DNA from: an uncultured Lachnospiraceae bacterium
GTDB lineage: Bacteria > Bacillota > Clostridia > Lachnospirales > Lachnospiraceae
Length of the DNA stretch: 42,150 nucleotides
Direction of reading: 5' to 3'
Assembly (NCBI GenBank): GCA_947624025.1
Contig: CANQIJ010000002.1
Location: forward strand, 1 to 42,150
Of this stretch, positions 36,135 to 42,150 are shown piece after piece. Made by a program: the position numbers and the translations under genes. The notes under the pieces are model-generated. The model searched no databases, was not told where the DNA came from, and was given only the letters and a program-made list of their open reading frames with translations. The stretch's first letter is position 1. Every line of letters starts with the position of its first letter.

Positions 36135-37253
36135 CTATCTCAAAAGATATCCGTATGCCAGATACACATAGACCGCCATATAGATAACGTTCGGAATACA
36201 CGCAGCCGCCATCTTAACGATCACCTTCCCGTCCCTCTCTGTGACAGCAAGGCACAGCGCAGTCACCGCCATCAGGATACACACGAGGAATACGGCGATC
36301 GAGCTGCACAGCCCCGCTGCCGTATTGACGCAGGTCAGCAAGATCCACAGCCCGGTATCCTTACGGCTTTCCTTCGCCCCGTCGTATATACGCAGAATAA
36401 CCCAGAACAGAGCCGGGATCACGAGGCTGCCCGCCACGGCTTTGCCCTGCCACGTCCGGGTAAGGAAAAACGTCTCGTTCGTGTAGATCGACACGTTTCC
36501 GAATATTTGAAAGAAGGCCATAACGCACATGAAGACCGGAAGATTTTCCGAATGAAAAACGCTGCCGTCAGCTTCACCGCGCCTGCAAAACAGAATACGC
36601 CCAATCTCATAATATACAAGATAACTTAAAGGGATCAGTACAAGAGGCATAACCACATGCGACACGATCGTTGCATGTATATCGCTTTTTACCGCTACAT
36701 ACGCGATCCACATCGGAAACACCGCCAGCGCATGCCTGATATCCGGGTCCGTCGGCCTGCCCGTGTACGGCAGAATACGGTACATCACATCCGCCTGCTG
36801 CGCGATCAGCGATTCCACCACATAGTAGGCGTCATCCCCGTCAAAAGACGCATGGGATACCGCCATATACAACTGGACGCCGAGCAAAATAAAAAACAGA
36901 GCCCACTCAATCCGCTGCGCAGGTGGAAGCGGCTTAAACAGCGCACCGGGGCCCCGCACACTGCGGCTTGTCCCCTGCGTCTTATGCATGCGATACGTAA
37001 GCCACAGTCCCGCCGCTGCACACAAGAGACTTACGACCATAAAGCAGATCGAAGCCTTGGTAAAATTATTATATTTGACCCATAACACCGCGGGTATCGC
37101 AATAACCTCAAACAACGACCACATCAGAAAATAACCGGCCAGGAGCACCGTGCCCGGATCTTTTTTGTCTGCGGATATGAAATACGCCGGTATCAGACCG
37201 ATGCAGTACGGTATAACTAACAGCCAGAATAATAAGCTCAGAATATGAAGCAT
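36135..37253 (-). CDS. Multi-TM membrane protein, N-terminal part (GT-C/DUF6077-like)
   Basis: About 11 TM segments; HASFDGDDAYYV acidic motif in a loop after TM4. Confidence 0.65.
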   Translation of the reverse strand: MLHILSLLFWLLVIPYCIGLIPAYFISADKKDPGTVLLAGYFLMWSLFEVIAIPAVLWVKYNNFTKASICFMVVSLLCAAAGLWLTYRMHKTQGTSRSVRGPGALFKPLPPAQRIEWALFFILLGVQLYMAVSHASFDGDDAYYVVESLIAQQADVMYRILPYTGRPTDPDIRHALAVFPMWIAYVAVKSDIHATIVSHVVMPLVLIPLSYLVYYEIGRILFCRRGEADGSVFHSENLPVFMCVMAFFQIFGNVSIYTNETFFLTRTWQGKAVAGSLVIPALFWVILRIYDGAKESRKDTGLWILLTCVNTAAGLCSSIAVFLVCILMAVTALCLAVTERDGKVIVKMAAACIPNVIYMAVYVYLAYGYLLR

Positions 37254-37286
37254 AACATCCTCTCTCGATCCCTTAAAACTGAGTCT

Positions 37287-37315
37287 ATTGTATCATACTG
37301 TACATTTTCCCGCAA
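37287..37315 (-). promoter_or_regulatory. Candidate promoter for the split membrane protein/MBOAT transcript
   Basis: Minus strand TTGCGG-N17-TACAAT with TGA extension of the -10. Confidence 0.55.
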
Positions 37316-37370
37316 ATATGATAAAATTAAAAATGGTTTTTTATACTGACTTACGAATGCGAGGTAATCC

Positions 37371-38930
37371 ATGAAAAAGGTTTATGTTATCGGCGCCGGA
37401 CCCGCGGGTCTGACCGCAGCGTACGAACTGTTAAAGCAGAGCAAAGATTATGAAGTAGTCGTTCTGGAAGAAAGCGAAGCGATGGGCGGTATCTCCAAAA
37501 CCGTCAACTACAAGGGCAACCGCATGGATATGGGCGGGCACCGCTTTTTTTCCAAGGTGCCGGAAGTAAATAAGTGGTGGAACGATATGCTCCCGCTTCA
37601 GGGGAGCCCCGCCCGTGACGATATCAAATTATCCAGGGACATCCCCCTTGCCAAAAACGGTCCCGATCCCGAAAAAGAGGATCGTGTCATGCTGACAAGG
37701 AACCGTGTTTCCCGCATTTATTACAATCAGAAATTCTTTGATTATCCCATCAGCTTAAAATGGGAAACCTTTGCGAATCTCGGGCTTGCCACGGATATTG
37801 CGGCTGGCTTCAGTTATCTGGCGTCCGTTATACACAAACGCAAAGAAAATTCACTGGAGGATTTTTATATCAACCGCTTTGGCAAAAAGCTGTACTCCAT
37901 ATTTTTTGAACGCTACACCGAAAATCTGTGGGGACGCCATCCCAGAGAGATCGACCCCAGCTGGGGCGCCCAGCGCGCCAAAGGGCTTTCGGTATTTGCC
38001 ATCATTAAGGACATGTTCGGCAAGATACTGCCCGGCAGGAAAAACCGGCATGTTGAGACTTCCCTCATCGAATCCTTCAGCTATCCGAAGCTCGGACCCG
38101 GTCAGCTGTGGGATGTGACTGCCGAAGAGATCCGGAAGCTGGGAGGCACGATACAGACAAACTGTAAGGTAATTTCCCTCACCAAAAACGCAGACAACCA
38201 TATTGTCTCACTGACTTACGAAACGAACGGACAGCCTGTCACGGCAGAAGGAGATATTTTCATATCCTCCATGCCGCTTAAGGATCTGGTCGGCGGTATG
38301 AACGATGTACCCGCCAAAGAAGCTGCAATCGCGGCGGGTCTTCCCTACCGCGATTACAGAACGCTGGGCGTGCTCATCCGCAAACTGAATCTGCAGAATA
38401 AGACGAAAATAAAAACTATCGGCAACATCGTTCCGGACAACTGGATCTACGTTCACGACCGCACGGTACAGGTAGGGCGTTTCCAGATATACAACAACTG
38501 GTCACCCTATATGGTAGTGGATCTGGAGCATACGGTCTGGATAGGACTGGAATATTTCTGCAGCGAGGGAGATAAGCTCTGGAATATGTCTGATGAAGAG
38601 TTCTCTGCTTTCGGGATCTCAGAGATGATCAAGATGGGGCTGATCGACAGTAAAGAAGACGTCATTGATACCCATTCGGAATCCGTAAAGAAAGCGTATC
38701 CCGCATACTTTGATACCTACAGCGAGATCGATACGCTGATCGACTACCTGAAGGGAATCGACAACCTCTACTGCGTAGGACGTAACGGCCAGCACCGCTA
38801 CAACAATATCGACCACTCTATGATGACTTCCTTTGAGACAGTCAGGAATATCGTAAACGGTATTGACAACAAGGATAATATCTGGAGCGTGAACACAGAG
38901 CAGGAGTATCACGAATCCAAATCATCGTGA
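37371..38930 (+). CDS. NAD(P)/FAD-dependent oxidoreductase (amine oxidase / UDP-galactopyranose mutase-like)
   Basis: [18 protein letters not shown]...[17 protein letters not shown]...[11 protein letters not shown]. Confidence 0.9.
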   Translation: MKKVYVIGAGPAGLTAAYELLKQSKDYEVVVLEESEAMGGISKTVNYKGNRMDMGGHRFFSKVPEVNKWWNDMLPLQGSPARDDIKLSRDIPLAKNGPDPEKEDRVMLTRNRVSRIYYNQKFFDYPISLKWETFANLGLATDIAAGFSYLASVIHKRKENSLEDFYINRFGKKLYSIFFERYTENLWGRHPREIDPSWGAQRAKGLSVFAIIKDMFGKILPGRKNRHVETSLIESFSYPKLGPGQLWDVTAEEIRKLGGTIQTNCKVISLTKNADNHIVSLTYETNGQPVTAEGDIFISSMPLKDLVGGMNDVPAKEAAIAAGLPYRDYRTLGVLIRKLNLQNKTKIKTIGNIVPDNWIYVHDRTVQVGRFQIYNNWSPYMVVDLEHTVWIGLEYFCSEGDKLWNMSDEEFSAFGISEMIKMGLIDSKEDVIDTHSESVKKAYPAYFDTYSEIDTLIDYLKGIDNLYCVGRNGQHRYNNIDHSMMTSFETVRNIVNGIDNKDNIWSVNTEQEYHESKSS

Positions 38931-39991
38931 TGACCCGACCCGGCCGCACGTCTTGCGGCCACCGCGCGCCCGGCAATTACCGCAAGTCCGGCGATCAGCA
39001 GAAAATAGAAGCTGATCCCTCTTGTCACGTAAAGCGATGGCATCAGATATCCGCCCGTAAAGATCGTTCCGAATATATTTCTATACATGAGTTCCGTGAT
39101 TCCCTGTGCCCCAGGCACAGGGAGCATATCTACAGCAATATAGACCGAAGCCTGAAGAAACGCTATTGTAAGCGCATCCGACCCTTTAAGGGCAAATCCC
39201 CGATAGATGATCCAGGTCATAATAAAAACACTGCATCTTTGCAGAAATGTAAACAGGCATACATAAAACACTTTCTGCTTATTATCGATCAGGAATCTTA
39301 CCGCCGACCTGTACCCTTCCACAAAATGCCCTATCTTCTCCGTTCTTTTTACCGAAGCTTTGAAAACTCCGATTTTAACTAACTGCCGCTCTGCCTTCAG
39401 CGCTACTTTCTTTATCACATCCGGCATCATCATGACCGCCAGGATCGCCAGCACCAGCGCCAGATTCAAGCCCAGTCCCAGAAGGTATAACGGGAAAAAT
39501 CCCCGAAGATAAGCTTTAAGTGGTTTATGCCAGAACAGCAGCATTGCGATCCCGATCAGCGCAAGCACAAGCTTATAGACCAGCGCTACCGTCATCAAAA
39601 CCACTGAGGATTCCGACAGGCTGTTATGGTCTTTTCGCATATAATACAGCTGCATCGGCTGACCGCCGGTAGCCGACGGCGTGATACCTGAATAGAAAAA
39701 ACCGATAAATGAATAGGAGATGCATCTGAGTATACTGCCCCTCCCATGCATGGAATGAAGCAAATACCAGATCATGATGCCCTCGGCGCTGACAAAAAAC
39801 AACGCCACGAGCATTGCAAGGCATAAAGCCCACGGTGACAGTTCGCGCAGCGCGTTGATGATCTGCTCCGCATCCTGCCCATGAAAAACGGTATAAAACG
39901 ACAGACACATGACCAGCAGGAAAAAAATCCCTTCCGCGATCCTTTTCCTGCTTATTTTCATTCTGCCCCTAACATTATGTCCGGTATCCAT
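38909..39991 (-). CDS. Flippase-like / LPG synthase TM-region (UPF0104/AglD-like) membrane protein
   Basis: [31 protein letters not shown]...; multi-[16 protein letters not shown]. Confidence 0.85.
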   Translation of the reverse strand: MDTGHNVRGRMKISRKRIAEGIFFLLVMCLSFYTVFHGQDAEQIINALRELSPWALCLAMLVALFFVSAEGIMIWYLLHSMHGRGSILRCISYSFIGFFYSGITPSATGGQPMQLYYMRKDHNSLSESSVVLMTVALVYKLVLALIGIAMLLFWHKPLKAYLRGFFPLYLLGLGLNLALVLAILAVMMMPDVIKKVALKAERQLVKIGVFKASVKRTEKIGHFVEGYRSAVRFLIDNKQKVFYVCLFTFLQRCSVFIMTWIIYRGFALKGSDALTIAFLQASVYIAVDMLPVPGAQGITELMYRNIFGTIFTGGYLMPSLYVTRGISFYFLLIAGLAVIAGRAVAARRAAGSGHHDDLDS

Positions 39992-39998
39992 TTACACA

Positions 39999-40526
39999 TT
40001 ATCCTTCCACCAGTTTTGCCAGACGGCCCTCAAATACAGTCCTCTTATACGGATAATAATAGAAATCCTTCGGGGTTACAAGAGAAAAATGCTTAGACGA
40101 TATATCAATATGATTCTCGGCAAGCAGTCGCGCGATATAAGAAGAACATGTATAATGATCTCTCTGGTAAAACGGTATGCCGCACATGATAAAGAAAAGT
40201 CCGGCTACTGCGTAATGACTGCTCTTCCGGTATTGATAATCCTGACGCAGACGTCTTCTGATCCTCTCCTTCTGTTCCACGCTGCACTCCAGTTCGCACA
40301 CCCGGTAATCCGCGGTAGGAAAAGCCCGCAGTATTCTATTTTTATCTTCCCTCTCAAACCCTGCGAAGAACGGCAGCCTCGGATTTCTCCTTCCGAAGCT
40401 GTATGCCTCTTCGAGCCGCTCGTCCAGAGAAATCACAACATGTATATATTTCTGTTTCAGAAAGCGGCGTATGATACCGGCAAACAGTCCCGGCGTATCC
40501 ACCATCGCAATATAGATATGTTCCAT
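39999..40526 (-). CDS. Permuted papain-like (NlpC/P60 / YiiX-like) cysteine peptidase/amidase candidate
   Basis: His motif KYIHVVISLDERLEEAYSFG precedes Cys motif YTCSSYIARLL; GGGAGG RBS before MEHIYI. Confidence 0.6.
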   Translation of the reverse strand: MEHIYIAMVDTPGLFAGIIRRFLKQKYIHVVISLDERLEEAYSFGRRNPRLPFFAGFEREDKNRILRAFPTADYRVCELECSVEQKERIRRRLRQDYQYRKSSHYAVAGLFFIMCGIPFYQRDHYTCSSYIARLLAENHIDISSKHFSLVTPKDFYYYPYKRTVFEGRLAKLVEG

Positions 40527-40545
40527 ATCCGCTGCCTCCCACATC

Positions 40546-41601
40546 TTACTGAAACTGATAGATCCTCCGGGCCGCCCGGTAACCGCCTCTTGTAAGCATC
40601 CCGCCCAGTCTGCCGGGCAGATAAGTCAAACCGCTCAATGTGGTATACTTCAAGCGGAAATACAATCTGGCATTTTCCTCTTTTACATTATTCCACAGTT
40701 TTTTTCTCTTTCCGAACGCCTCATCGGAATTGATGAGCAGGAGATGGACCGAAGATATAGCCATCATAATGGAGATATTGCGGCACATATATTCTGCGAG
40801 CTTCGGATACCTCTCCTTCACTTCATTCAAGTCCACCGATCTAAGGACGATCTCTGTCACCTTGATCTGCTGGTCGATTCGGCTCATGAGGATCTTTTCA
40901 TTGACAGACTGATCCGGCCGCCCGATATAGTAATGATACAGATCCGTATCCATATAATAGATATGTCTTACACAGGGCAGTGGCTTGTAAGCAAATATAT
41001 TATCTACATAGAAAGTGTGCTCCGGTAAAACCACATCCGCTTCTTTAAGCAGGGCGGTCCTGAAGACCAGCGCATGCATGATCAGATACTGGGATGCATG
41101 AAATCTGCCGATGTCGTTCCAGTCACACATTACCTCCACCGGAAATACATTGCGGTAATGTACCGCATGGTACGTCCCCTCGTCCAGATGGTCATAGATA
41201 TAGTTGCAGACAAACATGTCAGGGATCTCTCTGACAAGTCCCGACTCCTTCATCGCGCAAAATCTTCTGATCCTGCCGAGCAGCCTTTGATATGCCCCTT
41301 CATCAAGCCAGTCGTCCGAATCGACCACTTTAAAATAAATTCCCTTTGCTGCTTTCAAACCGGCATTGACGCCCGAACCGTGTCCGCCGTTTTCTTTATG
41401 GACCGCCCTGACGATACCCGGATATGCTTTCTCATACCTATCCGCAATTTCTCCCGTTGCGTCCGTGGAACCGTCGTCCACTACGATGATCTCCACATCC
41501 CTGCCACCCACAAGCAGCGAATCTATGCAGCGGCTCATATAATCCTGGGAATTGTAGCAAGGTACAGTAAACGTGATATATTTTGTTTCTCTTTCGTCCA
41601 C
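40546..41601 (-). CDS. GT2 glycosyltransferase
   Basis: YITFTVPCYNSQDYMSRCIDSLLVGGRDVEIIVVDDGSTDATGEIAD; GTG start with GGAGG 8 nt upstream. Confidence 0.92.
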   Translation of the reverse strand: MDERETKYITFTVPCYNSQDYMSRCIDSLLVGGRDVEIIVVDDGSTDATGEIADRYEKAYPGIVRAVHKENGGHGSGVNAGLKAAKGIYFKVVDSDDWLDEGAYQRLLGRIRRFCAMKESGLVREIPDMFVCNYIYDHLDEGTYHAVHYRNVFPVEVMCDWNDIGRFHASQYLIMHALVFRTALLKEADVVLPEHTFYVDNIFAYKPLPCVRHIYYMDTDLYHYYIGRPDQSVNEKILMSRIDQQIKVTEIVLRSVDLNEVKERYPKLAEYMCRNISIMMAISSVHLLLINSDEAFGKRKKLWNNVKEENARLYFRLKYTTLSGLTYLPGRLGGMLTRGGYRAARRIYQFQ

Positions 41602-41660
41602 CCTTTTCACCTCCGGTTTCTATCTATCATAACGGCCAAAACCGTTGAATTTCTTCAATG

Positions 41661-41680
41661 AATTCTTAAATAATTCTTAA
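41661..41680. repeat. Direct repeat AATTCTTAA x2 with 11-bp period in divergent intergenic region
   Basis: AATTCTTAA at 41661-41669 and 41672-41680; degenerate copy near 41649. Confidence 0.6.
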
Positions 41681-41869
41681 AAAAACTCCGGTATGCATAA
41701 CAATGTCATCAAATTAAGGGGCATATTTTGAACTTTCCCGGTTTTATGCGGCTTAACCCGTCAACTTAACGATTTTTTTACCTGAAAAAGCCAAAAAAGA
41801 GTCCGTCTTTTTATGGAAAAATGTGCGGCATTCACCAGTTGATTGTGGAAACTAGAGAAGGAAGTTATT

Positions 41870-42001
41870 ATGAAAAAGAAAATCATTAAAATCAGATGTT
41901 CTATCGCACTGATGACCACCGCAATCGCTTTGATGATTGTGATGCCTATGAAGTGTATGGCTGCTCCTGTTGCTGCTTGTCAAGGACGTATTCATCATTG
42001 A
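41870..42001 (+). CDS. Small secreted peptide (43 aa) with signal peptide
   Basis: MKKKIIKIRCSIALMTTAIALMIVMPMKCMAAPVAACQGRIHH; GAAGGAAG RBS; below the ORF-track length cutoff. Confidence 0.55.
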   Translation: MKKKIIKIRCSIALMTTAIALMIVMPMKCMAAPVAACQGRIHH

Positions 42002-42077
42002 TGCTGCAAGCAGGGCGGCGTCTGCCCTGCGGTATTGGTCTGGATATTGTCGCTCATGTTCCTTCTTTGAACGCAAA

Positions 42078-42117
42078 AAAGGCGCATGGTTTACAATTTA
42101 CTGTTCCATGCGCCTTT
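42078..42117. terminator. 12-bp perfect stem hairpin downstream of the small peptide
   Basis: AAAGGCGCATGG ... CCATGCGCCTTT; preceded by GCAGGGC-n7-GCCCTGC at 42010-42030. Confidence 0.6.
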
Positions 42118-42150
42118 ACGCTGTTATTTTGATATTAAATTGTTTTTCCA

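Noticed and set aside
35340-36629. 429-aa plus-strand ORF antisense to the split membrane protein
   Set aside because: Composition (His/Gln/Arg-rich) typical of the antisense of hydrophobic codons; no motif. It does not argue against the sense reading with the amber stop.
41791-41816. CCAAAAAAGA-gtccg-TCTTTTTATGG as a riboswitch-like element upstream of the small peptide
   Set aside because: Short A/T-only stem, no match I could recognise to c-di-GMP or other riboswitch cores.
41896-42132. 78-aa plus-strand ORF overlapping the 43-aa peptide
   Set aside because: No RBS, no signal or domain; the overlapping 41870 frame has RBS and a convincing signal peptide, and this ORF runs through the terminator hairpin.
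1-42150. CRISPR arrays, tRNA/rRNA genes, transposases or integrases
   Set aside because: No regularly spaced direct repeats with unique spacers, no cloverleaf or rRNA-like sequence recognised, and no transposase/integrase ORF seen.

Overview
The window looks like a chromosomal cell-surface polysaccharide locus of a Firmicute (probably Lachnospiraceae/Clostridia; taxon is inferred only from protein style). A long minus-strand block (about 30.7 kb down to 2.9 kb) encodes a near-complete pathway. It has dTDP-sugar enzymes (rfbB, rfbA, rfbC, with no rfbD seen), a phosphoglucomutase/phosphomannomutase, GlmS, a polyprenyl-phosphate sugar-1-phosphate transferase, five GT2 glycosyltransferases and a methyltransferase-kinase-like fusion. 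It also has a Wzm/Wzt-type ABC exporter whose ATPase carries a Wzt-like C-terminal domain, an LCP ligase, two membrane-anchored GH25 muramidases and an HtrA protease. To the right are an O-acylation cassette (MBOAT, DltD/AlgJ-like protein, variant SGNH protein), a large membrane protein split by an in-frame TAG, an FAD oxidoreductase, and a GT2 / permuted papain-like / flippase-like trio. A 43-aa signal-peptide ORF absent from the ORF track lies at the right edge. At the left edge are a radical-SAM protein with a degenerate SGNH domain and a CE2-like esterase with a C9 tract. Most notable: (1) the WbdD/Wzt-like cap-and-export arrangement; (2) the SGNH-radical SAM fusion; (3) helically phased direct repeats at the htrA promoter; (4) a WalR-consensus box upstream of a GH25 muramidase; (5) the in-frame amber codon; (6) Cys-rich repeats and oppositely charged cytoplasmic tails on GH25 and LCP proteins. 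All calls are by eye from sequence; no searches were run.
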